From positions 29,804,871 through 29,868,870 of the forward strand of contig OZ025243.1 of the NCBI GenBank assembly GCA_964019155.1: a DNA stretch of 64,000 bases, read 5' to 3'. The notes beneath the pieces are model-generated. The model saw only the letters and a program-made list of their open reading frames with translations. It had not been told where the DNA came from and made no database searches. Positions 20,972 to 29,702 of the stretch are shown piece by piece. Each line of letters begins with the position of its first letter. Positions within the stretch are counted from its first letter, which is position 1. Origin of the DNA: Osedax fenrisi. Taxonomy: Eukaryota; Annelida; Polychaeta; Sabellida; Siboglinidae. The position numbers were made by a program, and so were the translations under genes.

Positions 20972-23561
20972 TATATTATATGATATAATATATATCTATA
21001 TAATTTATAAATCTATATGTTTATATATATTTTATATAATTATAATGTATTTGTATCTACTAAGAAAATTCTGTATTTGTAATTGTATCTACTATTATTT
21101 TTTTTAAAGTAATTGTAGTTGTATCTATTATAAGAAAAAAGTGTGTAATTGTAATTGTATCTATTATACATTTTTTGAGTATCGTGCCCAGCTCTGTATA
21201 TTATAGATTAATTGTGAATTTAAAATAACAAATTTTAAATTATTTTTATAGTAAATTAATTTATTTAATAAAGATTATTTTTTTTTAAATTAAAAATAAT
21301 TTAATTTTTTTTAAAAATTCATATTAAAAGTTGAAAAAAATATGTTGTAAACAATTCTTTTTTTTATTTCATATAATGTAAAATCATATTTAAAATAATG
21401 TGTGAAAAAAAAATATTGAATATTAGTTGATCAACATTGAATTACCAAAATATCTGTATATTTTACATGTAATACCCTCAAATCTGGCCATTCTTTTTAC
21501 CATCACTTTTTTATTATTAATAATATCAAAAAAGTAGAATATGAACCTAATATTACTTTTTCATCCTCTTTAAATGAAATTAATAATTTTATTCTAGCTA
21601 AAAAAATAAAAAATATTGTTATACTTAACATGCAAAAATATCAAATATATGGTTACATTTATCCATCTCAGTTTTACCATTTCTTGATTGGCAGTGTGCC
21701 GTGCTATATAGTGCAGGGCAGTGTGTGGCTGCACTCTATAGTGTTGGGCAGCATTATATAGTGCTGGGCAGTGCTGCGTGCACCTGTAATATTGAATTGT
21801 TTTAATAAGTGCAAGTCCGAAATAATTTCGGCTGAAAATTAGAGAATACAATCTTATGTATATAAAGAGCAAGCGCTATTTATATAGTACATAGAAAGCT
21901 AGTTCGAGTGCAGCTTAGGTTAAATAGTTGCCCAATACTGGGAATAGTGAGTTTATTTACTGTAGTATATAACACCTTAACAGATGAATTTAATCAAGGA
22001 CAGTACATAGCCTAACTCGATAATTCACTCTAAACTTTTATTTCACGGTTCAAAGATTTATTGTTTGCATCATGGATATTTTTATATAGTATATATGTTT
22101 ATAAAATGACAAATTAATAGATATTATTATTATTAATAGATAACTGTTGATTTTTCAATCCGTCAATGAAATACACCATTGAAAAGTATATATTTCAATG
22201 TGCAAAATTTAACTGTGATAACATATAATATTATAGTAGATAGAGAAGTTCTCTAAAGTTTGTTTCACACCTGTAGCTGGATTATCTGGTAGATATTTCA
22301 TTTCTGCACAATTTATTTTAGTTGGATTTTATTATATTTTTGTGTACGATACAAAATATCCACCAGAATATCTGCCAGATTTAGTTAAAACTTGTTCTAA
22401 TATATTTTATGTATTTATTTTACAAATATTCGATTGAATCCATTTAATTAGTATTTATTTAATATATATAACCAAGCAAAGAAATCATGGTTTTTTTTAT
22501 AAATATTATATAATATGAATAGGTTTTATATGGATTGTATGGATGGATTATATGGATTATAAGGTATTGATTAGGTTAATTGGTATAGGTTTTGCACATT
22601 TTACAATTTTAATTGCTTTAAAAACAATTTCTAAAAATAACTAATTGATATTTATATTATATAAATATTATGGCTTATCAGCATTCAAATTCAAAAGGCA
22701 TATTTAATTATACTTTATTTTTCTTGAAAAAACTAAAATATATATTATTATAATATTATATATATTAAAATTTTATATTTAATTTAATGTAATAATACTC
22801 TTTTCTCTATAGTATATTTATAATACTATCACATGATATTAACATATAGTGATACCATGATATTTAGTTATAATATATATTATATATAAATATGTATATA
22901 CATAAGTTCTAAATAAAAAAACCGGTTAAAATCTTTCTCGCGGATATTCGTGATTAAATATCTATCAGATAATCCGGATATTTGTTGGGGGTGAATGTGG
23001 ATTAATTAGACTATACTAGGTCATGTCCTTTCTAATATTGTATATGTGAAGGTGGCTTAAAGAGACTATACAAGGTCATGTCCTTATTAGTATGGTGTAC
23101 GTGAAGTTGCCATCCACCATATTGTATACATCACATACCTACTAGCGAGGTACAAGTGCACTACTACATTATGCAGGATAACAAGGAGGAGGAGGATGAC
23201 AATGATGCACCAGCTGTTACAGAGACGAGAGCTGCGGTTGATAGTACTGGCGATCCTGATAAGGACAAGAAAATTAGAACCTTAAATAAGGTTTATTATA
23301 CGTTAATTTATTGTTGTGATGATATATATTATTTATAGATATATGTATATAATATATATATATATATAGTATATATTAAATTCTCAAAATAAGGAATGTA
23401 CCTCATAATATTATTCTAGAAACCATTTTTAAATTAAGTTTAGATTTGTGTCTTCACCATGTTAAATATATTACATCCTACCACAATGTTCCATACAAGT
23501 ATTTTTTCTTTCAGAAGTTATTTTTGAAAATATATGGACTTATAAATCTTTGTATAAAGAA

Positions 23562-23600
<39 letters not shown>

Positions 23601-26102
23601 AATAAAAGGTAATGCATTAATTAGCAATAGTTATATATTGTATATTATATTCACATGTGAATTTAGATAATAAAATTCTATATAAAAAAATTAGATTAGT
23701 AATATAATAAATAATAATAATAATTATTTGATGAATATATTTATATATTTAACATGATATTCAGAACAAATTTAATAGTATCTTTAACATAATACATAAA
23801 CATTTTTTTACATAACTATAATTAATATAATAAGGCCTAATATTAGTATTGAAGTATAGGCTTATATTTTCAAATATATTCTAAAATATCATGCAATTTG
23901 ATCCTATTTTGTAAAATTTGATCTTATTTCAAACATTTATATATTATTATAGTATTATAAAAGATATTTTGAAGCAAATATATATCACTCCCCATGCATT
24001 AACAATAATTAGGAGTTAACTAATAGGTAGCAGTAGTATAAATTATTAAAAATAATTTTGTAATCCTATAGTAATTAATGAATTATAATTAAAAATGTAA
24101 ACAACCTTTAAATCAGTTTTTTTAAATTTATATCGAAATAAATGTAAAATAGATCTTTTATTTATCTTATAAATAATATTAAAATTTAAAATATAATATT
24201 ATATAAGTTTAACGAACTCTTACTTTCGATCAAAGGTAAAATAGAATTTATATCTATAATTTCCATTATAAAATTATTTGTGAGATACAAAATCTAATGT
24301 ATTGTTTAATTCTGATAATATCACTTAATATATGTGAAGTTAAAAATTAATCATTTTTGCATAAGTGAAATATCTTTACTTCAGAATATATTGCGTATTT
24401 CTAAGCATTTTTGTAATAGTTACTATTTTGTAATATACACAATGGACAACACACATGATACATGATGAACATATGATTCAGATGTTTAACACATAAATAT
24501 AACACACATGTTGCTATTTAATTTCTCCATTGAATATGATTTATTTTAATTTATCATTTTAATTATAATTTGGTACAAATTTCATTATTTCAAACTTTAT
24601 CTACATGACAAAAATATAGACTTTTGTTTATGTCTGATATTAATTAAAATAAATTATTTACAATCTCAATATCAGTTGCTTAAAATGGAATATATTGTAT
24701 TGTATTAGGCTATCTATTTGAGTATAAGCATTGCTTTAACATATATCATCAACACATATATATATATATAATATAATATGTATATAATATTTATTAATAT
24801 AAATGTAATACATTATTTTCAATATTTAAATTTATAAAAATATATAATCAATTTACTCGTAATCATTATTTAGAATAATATTTCTTTGATTATATTTCAT
24901 TTAGTATTACATCAAATTAGTTTAAATATTCAGTAAAGATATTATATTATAATGAATTATATTTAATTACAATTTAAATTATACAAACTTCAATGTTTTA
25001 TTTATAATATAAATATATATATATATATATATTATTATTATTAATTATATCTTTCATATTTTAAAATATTATATAGTTAAACAATAAATAAGCTTTTAAA
25101 TCTTAGTATTATCTTACTTATAACTTTCTCAAATCAATACAAATTTATGTATTAGTTCCATATCTTATTGAAAATATATTTTATTAAAGTTTTATTACAA
25201 TTTTATTAAAAATATTATTTTATTAATAAATGATATTACCAAATATTTTCATTTATAGAATTTAAAACCTATATATCCTATTTCTTTGTTATATATTAGC
25301 AATGAACAATTCGTTTTCATCATATAAATAATAATTTAAAACATATTATTTTATATTTTAAAAGTATATAGTTTTATTACGAATTGACATTAATAAACAA
25401 CACGTAGTTCCTAATTAACACGATATAGGTGGCACCAGGGTATTTTGTATACAAAATCTAATTACACCATTTCGCGTTGTGTTAACTCTATTAGAAAAAT
25501 CATTGATATTACTTTATATAATATATAATATATTACTATAAAGTTAAAATCCCATCTCTCCTTAATTTTTATATGTATTTTTAATGGGTTAATTCTTCAT
25601 TACAATAATATTTCTTGTGTTATATAATCGTGCTTGCTTGCCTACTTCTTAATTATTTCGGGATTGTTATTTCCGGGACAAAAGAGAGACATATAATCGT
25701 AAAGTAATATTTACACTTCAATTAGTTAGTAAGCTAGTTTCAACCTAACTTCACTTCTATGATTTATTCAATTCATGATGAATTATAATATTTTTATATA
25801 TTTTGATAACCTTTTTCATATTAAATATATTATTCATTTACACAATTGTTATAAGATAAAATATTTTATTTTTATAATACAGCATTTTTATACATAGTAA
25901 TAATAGCGATATAATTAATAATACGCGTGTAATTAAATATAATAATGATTGTAAAAAAGTATAATTTTATTTATAGAAAATCGAACAAATCGAAAAATTA
26001 AAGAAGAAGCAATCAGACGGCATCAAGCTCGAGAAGAACCAGATCGAGAAGATAACGAAATTAGACGAATTAAACAAAGAATTAAGTGAATTGCAATTAT
26101 AA
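7160..26102 (+). CDS. EIF2A: Eukaryotic translation initiation factor 2A (EIF2A), multi-exon
   Basis: I joined twelve exons: 7967-8036, 8183-8376, 9149-9248, 9920-10002, 11076-11282, 11632-11742, 13682-13750, 15508-15668, 16297-16412, 16903-17233, 23177-23290 and 25977-26102, plus a tentative exon 1 ending at 7238. All junction phases match and the sum is 1682 nt, close to the usual length of about 580 residues. The product matches EIF2A in order: GSEGIWMLNGPP at the N-terminus, WD40-type propeller blades (MAFSPNGEVFAYCDGEQV, KADKVEACWNP, KKGPIYSMKWNPDSTEFC), the family hallmark NLKCDPVFDFGTGPRN, then WCPDGEHVLTAT, the linker with SKTALKNKKK, and the C-terminal helix LEKNQIEKI. EIF2A is a cytosolic WD40 protein that can deliver Met-tRNAi independently of eIF2 and acts on non-AUG and stress-time initiation. 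No broken exon was seen, so the gene looks functional. It ends 74 bp from the convergent neuroligin-like stop codon. Confidence 0.95.
7967..8036 (+). CDS. EIF2A: EIF2A exon 2
   Basis: Acceptor atcacag; reads CGSEGIWMLNGPPKCDKNEQ and on to FQ. The donor gtttct at 8037 is preferred to gtttca at 8028 because it restores the Phe and the spacing seen in other EIF2A proteins. Confidence 0.85.
8183..8376 (+). CDS. EIF2A: EIF2A exon 3
   Basis: Acceptor gatag, donor G|gttagt. Encodes MAFSPNGEVFAYCDGEQV and LSSFVLIWQNYI, the first propeller blade. The apparent start at 8199 is an internal Met. Confidence 0.9.
8963..9148 (+). repeat. Three tandem copies of the exon 4 acceptor region (62-bp period)
   Basis: Starts at 8963, 9025, 9087 and the true exon start 9149 are each 62 bp apart. 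The two middle copies keep acag|TTACTAAGAACAT..., that is the splice acceptor plus the first 20 or so exon bases, then pyrimidine-rich intron sequence; the first copy has gtag|CTAATAAG. Confidence 0.9.
9149..9248 (+). CDS. EIF2A: EIF2A exon 4
   Basis: Reads VTKNIPANTPNMQIYNVKTH and continues to SNDTW across the TG|G junction. The acceptor ctacag is the last of four 62-bp spaced copies. It is the one joined contiguously to the rest of the exon. Confidence 0.92.
9256..9560 (+). repeat. Pyrimidine-rich CT/TATC array with 63-bp units
   Basis: Just after the exon 4 donor lies about 300 bp of almost pure pyrimidine plus TAT. The second half is three nearly identical 63-bp units (ctctctctcctctctctat type). 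Apparent ORFs here (LYLSISTLSLLSLF repeats) are artefacts of the repeat. Confidence 0.9.
9920..10002 (+). CDS. EIF2A: EIF2A exon 5
   Basis: Acceptor cttaacag, donor A|gttagt. Reads SMQWLEDESLCARIVSNEVH then FYANKDL, matching the W-S-x-D-E-x-L-C-A-R...NEVHF blade of EIF2A. Too short for an ORF scan. Confidence 0.92.
10727..11075 (+). repeat. Degenerate tandem copies of the exon 6 acceptor region
   Basis: Sequences like cacag|AGAAGATAGT recur at about 10731, 10817, 10890 and 10991 before the true exon start at 11076 (spacings 73-101 bp). Each is an acceptor-like AG plus the first 10-20 exon bases, then C-rich sequence (cacccctc, accctaac). Confidence 0.8.
11076..11282 (+). CDS. EIF2A: EIF2A exon 6
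   Basis: Acceptor gcacag, donor G|gtcaga. Reads KKIVNKCHIEKMAYFSMACS, then VTYVPS and ATKSFYKADKVEACWNPKG; codon use is much GC-richer than the introns. Confidence 0.92.
11488..11624 (+). repeat. (CACACACCCA)n microsatellite at the exon 7 acceptor
   Basis: Alternating CA and CCCA runs fill the 135 bp before the acceptor gctacag and seem to serve as its polypyrimidine/C-rich tract. The minus-strand Cys/Val-rich ORF here is a repeat artefact. Confidence 0.85.
11632..11742 (+). CDS. EIF2A: EIF2A exon 7
   Basis: Reads GTSVLVLSTLESSTESYYGE then QGLYYMDLKGETSKVDL, the A-x-V-L-V...SYYGEQ segment of EIF2A. Donor G|gttagg joins to CT of exon 8 to make Ala. Confidence 0.93.
11743..13681 (+). other. 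EIF2A intron 7
   Basis: About 1.9 kb of AT-rich sequence. It contains one side of a dispersed repeat (12859-12951) shared in inverse orientation with 25393-25483, and a degenerate catacctgctata-type repeat at 13500-13640. No other gene seen. Confidence 0.7.
12859..12951 (+). repeat. Dispersed repeat, copy 1
   Basis: This copy shares TTTGTATACAAAATACCCT and the surrounding 90 bp (about three quarters identical by eye) with the reverse complement of 25393-25483, including tGCCACCTATA and AGGAACTA(T/C)GTGTTGTTTA. It is probably a degraded transposon; no coding content recognised. Confidence 0.7.
13682..13750 (+). CDS. EIF2A: EIF2A exon 8
   Basis: Acceptor ctgttag, donor T|gtatcc. Reads AKKGPIYSMKWNPDSTEFCI then VYG, the strongly conserved K-x-GPIY...W...STEFC blade. 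Only 69 nt. Confidence 0.93.
13760..14605 (+). repeat. 31-bp minisatellite, about 27 units
   Basis: The unit is GTACTAGCAGTTACTCTCGA plus GTAGTACCCAY, and each copy carries a CTCGAG site. Variants (tactagaag, cccatctac) recur at a spacing of exactly 310 bp (14101 and 14411), so part of the array was duplicated as a ten-unit block. It lies in intron 8, ten bases after the donor. Confidence 0.95.
15508..15668 (+). CDS. EIF2A: EIF2A exon 9
   Basis: Acceptor ctgtgcag, donor AAA|gttagt. Reads YIPSKVTLYNLKCDPVFDFG then TGPRNICEFNPQGNILCIAG and FGNLPGKMEFWDLK. This is the most conserved part of EIF2A and the basis for naming the gene. Confidence 0.96.
15669..16296 (+). other. EIF2A intron 9 with a (TA)n tract
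   Basis: AT-rich intron; an uninterrupted TA run covers about 16140-16218. Nothing else seen. Confidence 0.8.
16297..16412 (+). CDS. EIF2A: EIF2A exon 10
   Basis: Acceptor attatag, donor GG|gttact. Reads KKKLINTSTSTNSTTFEWCP then DGEHVLTATTAPRLRIDNG, matching FAWCPDGEHILTATCAPRLR of the family. Confidence 0.95.
16903..17233 (+). CDS. EIF2A: EIF2A exon 11
   Basis: Acceptor ccctag, donor AAG|gtaggc. Reads FKIWHYSGIIREEGRVPDKH, ELWMARWQPAPALP, AYVPPAARGK and SKTALKNKKKR. It closes the propeller and starts the charged linker. The codons are very GC-rich for this window. The apparent N-terminal extension upstream of 16903 is intron. Confidence 0.95.
19500..20893. repeat. Long imperfect inverted repeat bracketing an RT fossil
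   Basis: About 50 bp ending in ATTTTCTAGCAAGTT at 19541 reappears as AACTTGCTAGAAAAT at 20848 in inverse orientation; the arms also share GTTTG(A/C)TA(G/T)AAAGT and a CGGAATAAT-like start. It lies inside the hAT element at 18633-21196 and encloses the degenerate LINE sequence. Confidence 0.7.
20241..20791 (-). pseudogene. Degenerate LINE reverse transcriptase (CR1/L2-like)
   Basis: Reading leftwards from about 20790: LLNLSAAFYTIDHNILINGL (an RT motif usually LLDLSAAFDTVDH), then DWFISYLTG, and after a frame change SVLGSLLFNINLLPL and YHSYTDDI (normally YADD), followed by WLTKNSLSLNCLKTE. Stops and frame changes plus the altered catalytic motif show that it is dead. The order and spacing fit the L2/CR1 group. 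Confidence 0.75.
22279..22975. repeat. Inverted-repeat element, about 0.7 kb
   Basis: GGATTATCTGGTAGATATTT at 22279-22298 is matched 19/20 by the reverse complement of 22956-22975. The enclosed DNA is AT-rich without a frame. Probably a MITE; I did not find a clear target duplication. Confidence 0.5.
23177..23290 (+). CDS. EIF2A: EIF2A exon 12
   Basis: Acceptor tatgcag, donor AAG|gtttat, 38 codons. Reads DNKEEEDDNDAPAVTETRAA then DPDKDKKIRTLNK, the acidic linker and the GDPEIDKKIKNLKK motif of EIF2A. Confidence 0.92.
25393..25483 (-). repeat. Dispersed repeat, copy 2 (inverted)
   Basis: The reverse complement matches 12859-12951 over about 90 bp, sharing TTTGTATACAAAATACCCT. It lies in the last EIF2A intron. 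Confidence 0.7.
25966..25971 (-). promoter_or_regulatory. Candidate poly(A) signal (AATAAA) for the neuroligin-like gene
   Basis: TTTATT on the plus strand, inside the polypyrimidine tract of the last EIF2A acceptor (acceptor AG at 25975-25976). It is the nearest minus-strand AATAAA after the stop at 26177 that I found. Use of it is an inference. Confidence 0.4.
25977..26102 (+). CDS. EIF2A: EIF2A exon 13 (last), stop TAA
   Basis: Acceptor tttatag; 41 codons and TAA. Reads KIEQIEKLKKKQSDGIKLEK then NQIEKITKL and a Leu/Glu helix, the coiled-coil end of EIF2A that family data link to eIF2B/mRNA-side contacts. Confidence 0.94.
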   Translation, partial: KIEQIEKLKKKQSDGIKLEKNQIEKITKLDELNKELSELQL

Positions 26103-26104
26103 TG

Positions 26105-26110
26105 AATAAA
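26105..26110 (+). promoter_or_regulatory. Poly(A) signal AATAAA of EIF2A
   Basis: AATAAA begins three bases after the TAA stop. If used, the EIF2A 3' UTR is only a few tens of bases and ends before the neuroligin stop codon. Confidence 0.5.
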
Positions 26111-26176
26111 TCACATGACACGCTGCCCGACCTCATTACCCGATCATCGTGTCACATGACCCGTCGTCGTCGTAGG

Positions 26177-26784
26177 TCACACGATCGTACTAGGGGTATC
26201 GGTAGTGGGGGCGACGGGGGCGATATTATTCACCTTCATAGCGCAGGTGTCGGCGCTAAGCAGGTTCTGATTACAGGCGCAGTGCAACACCTCCTGGTGG
26301 TATAAACTAGAACTAATATCAGATGACCCGTCGGATTCGAGGCCGCCCATTCTGGCTCCGCCCACCCCTCGCCCGCCCGGTTCCGCTCCCCCCACCCCCT
26401 CAGCCGCCGCGTACTTTCTCTCCCGCTTGTGGTAGGCGCTCACGAATATCAGCACGTTGATGATGAGCAGCGAACACCCTATCGCTATGGTTACGGTCAA
26501 CGTTAGCGACGGTTTCACGAAGCTCGTCATCGATTGGTCGGATTTAGCGACGGTCGCCGAGTGTGTCACCGTAGGTTGTCTATCGTTCTTGGACTTGCTC
26601 GGCAGCTTGGACCACTTTGGTTTGGCGGGCGCCGGTGGTTCCGTGTGAGCCGCCTGGTGGTGTTTAGGGGTCGGGTCCGCTCGGACGGGTTTCAGAGTCT
26701 CGAGTAGCAGCACCGATGGTAGGAGTTCGTTCCACAGTGATAGGGTTTTCCTCTTGAAGAACGATTTTATCGAGTTTTGATCAC
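26177..26784 (-). CDS. Neuroligin-like last exon: stalk, TM helix, cytoplasmic tail, PDZ motif
   Basis: Acceptor atgcag, then DQNSIKSFFKRKTLSLWNEL (the HKxxxWLxLxP element ending the neuroligin ectodomain). A Lys/Pro/Ser-rich stalk follows, then one TM helix (LTLTVTIAIGCSLLIINVLI, cf. the neuroligin TM), KRERK, a Gly-rich tail, and the C-terminus TPSTIV, a class I PDZ-binding motif (T-x-V). The Met at 26713 is not a start; reading enters from the splice site. Confidence 0.88.
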
Positions 26785-29667
26785 CTGCATAATTATTTAG
26801 TAATTTAGCGTATTCAATTATTAATATCTAATATATATAATTAATAACGATAGAATTTATAATTATAAATTAGTAAATGATAAATGATTAATATAATATT
26901 AAATATCTTGGCCCTCTATTGTAATTCAAAATATTTTCTATATTTATTATTCTATTATATTTAGTATTTTGTACCCCTAAATATATACTTTTCAGTGATA
27001 TTTTGTTTGTCAATGTTAGATTACAAAGTCAGCAGTTTTTCTATTTATTTGTAAATGTAATAAAATAATTCTGGCCATATAGCTAAACAGATCAAATTAT
27101 TCGATGTTAAAAGTAAGGCTAAACACTAATAATATTCATAGTCTTTGATAATAATATTAAAGAATATTTAATTTAATTGTTGGAGCCACAATATATTATC
27201 TATGAGGTAATTCAACCTATATGAAAATAATGCTGCGTTTTCTTATGGTATTTAGGCCAATGTACATCATCCCCATCATTGTAGTAATTGGGAGTTCTGA
27301 ATAGGAATCGTATTATAGAATATAATATATAAAAGTATATACATATGTAAATAGATGGATACAAAGTTTAGTAGGGGAGAATTGAACTACTTTTTACTTT
27401 TATGATAATTCTAATGTTAATGATATTGAAAAAAAAATTATATGTAATATAAGTATGTTATATACTACATATACTATATATATATACTATTAATTTAAAG
27501 AATTACTTTAAAAAAAATCATTATTAATGAAATATTTAATTTACAAACTTAACATTGAATCAACTTACTCCCATTTGGGATAAGTTTAAATACTAGGACG
27601 TATTATTTATATACTTAATTAAAATATGTACCCACTTGATGGAAATATGATATTGAAATAAAAATTTTAAATATTTTATATTACTATTTTAAAATTATTT
27701 ATTCTTTTTACAATTTAAACAAGGATGTTATTGTAGGTATTTTATTATATTTGCATTATCATAAGTGGGGTGTTCAAAGTTAGGGGTAGTCCACTTTACT
27801 ATTATAATGATACAAATTTTAATAAATAAGAAAATGTAAATAACACTAAATAAGGAATATATATCTATAATCATATGAATTGATAACAAGTTGATCAGGA
27901 CAACGGCTGAGTAAATACGAAACATAGAATGTTTAGCTACGTTACTGTGAAAAATGTAACCCGAATCTAATGAAACTGGAGATGCGAGACATCAGATGGG
28001 AACTCAGCGATTTCTCTTTATTCGTATGTCCTTTCCAGATGGAGAACGGAGACAGAGCTTCTTGTTCCGCGAACGGGGCTCCGAGAATGTACGCTAGGTT
28101 TGAGAATATCCTATTCTCTTCTTTGTAGTCGAACTCGAATAGATAGGTGGAAGCCTGTAATGATTACACTCTGAAATTCTCCCTATCTATACTAGTTGTA
28201 TGTATGAATAATGTAAAGATTTCTGATGTATCTTTATCCTTCTTTCAAATTAATATTAAATTTATATCGCATGAGATAATCCCGTTTGGAGTATTGCATA
28301 TATTATGGTTTTATAAAACGAGCATTTGAATGATGATGATAAGTAAGATATATTAAGTAACTAAATAATTACTAATATATAGTAAATAGGGTTATACCTA
28401 CTAATGTTATATATATAGATTATAGTACCTTACCAAGGAAATATTTTAAATTATATAATAAAATATCAACAACACCCCATAGAGTATTAAAAAAATCATT
28501 TTTACGTCACTACTATATATCTATAGGTGTTAATGAAAACCTTACTTTTCACATTAACATGGGAAAGTAGCGTACTATCTATTCCCGCGTTGTATTGTCC
28601 GTCTAAGATCATTTCTCTGACTTCATCAAGGTCGTCTGGTAACGCCCCCTATAGTCACATGTGTTAATTATGAGTAGTTATATCAAGTACATTGTCCTTC
28701 GTTATATTATACGTTATTATATCATTGAAATAGTTAACATTATAAATTATTTTAATATATTAATTAAGAAATATATGTGTGTATTATTAATATTCCCAGC
28801 AAACATCAATAGCAGCATATTTAATAGCCTATTATTAGAATAGCAGCATAATATACTTTTAAAATAAATACAACAATAATATCATAATAGACTTTAAATA
28901 GCATGACACATTTATAGCAGCATAATAGACATTTAATGGCAATAATAGCACAATGTACACATTTTATGCTATTAAATATGCTGTTATTATGCGGCTATTA
29001 CTGTTAGCTGGGTTTAGTTATAATTATTTAATATAGTATCTTAAGGTAGGTCTACTACATACAAAGTAACTAGATAACTACAACAATGTACTACATATTG
29101 AATCATTAGCCGGTTATACTATACAATTTATTTTATAAATATTTCAATATTCAGATATAATTAATTGAATGGATATCCTACATATTTTTAATTATATGAT
29201 ATTTTTAAATTAATGTCTAATTGCTAAAAGTAATAGGTTTCCTACATTATCTATTTGTATCTCTATAGAGATCTATAAACTATAGTTTAACTATATGATT
29301 CGGATATTGTCATATCATACACTGTAACAATTAATAAATTACAACATCGAGATTATATACCTATATTAAAAGATTCTTACATTAGTTTGGGTTAAAAGTA
29401 TTACATCAAAAACTCATCATAAATGAGATTTAATGACAGCAATGGTTAGACAAATTGTACTGCAATGCGTTGAAATCAATTCGTAATATTTAAAATATTA
29501 CACATATTGTTAGAATACATATGAAAGGTTCTAATACAAATACACACTGGAAGGTGCACCTTTTATGCATGTCAATCACACAATTATATATAGAATAACA
29601 AGTAGGCAACCTACATATCGTATACGATGAAAAATAGGATGCTCTACACATCACAGATGCTGACACA

Positions 29668-29702
<35 letters not shown>

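Larger units (their letters stand above)
18633..21196. mobile_element. hAT-like DNA transposon with 8-bp TSD
   Basis: The left end is CAGAGTTGGGCAGTATCG and the reverse complement of the right end is CAGAGCTGGGCACGATAC. Both flanks carry TATATTAT (18625-18632 and 21197-21204), an exact 8-bp duplication. Subterminal regions on both sides are built of (g)tatttgtatctatta repeats. No intact transposase frame was seen, so it is non-autonomous or decayed. Confidence 0.88.
17234..23176 (+). other. EIF2A intron 11, 5.9 kb, transposon-filled
   Basis: AT-rich intron holding a 2.56 kb hAT element (18633-21196) with a reverse-transcriptase fossil inside, and a 0.7 kb inverted-repeat element (22279-22975). 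Around 21700-21790 is a small degenerate repeat of tagtgctgggcagtg type. No host exon seen. Confidence 0.75.

Noticed and set aside
21594..21872. Minus-strand 92-residue frame with AAQHYRVQPHTALHY
   Set aside because: Comes from a degenerate tagtgctgggcagtg repeat in an EIF2A intron.
26102..26305. Plus-strand frame starting right after the EIF2A stop
   Set aside because: It lies antisense to the neuroligin-like last exon and has no family features.
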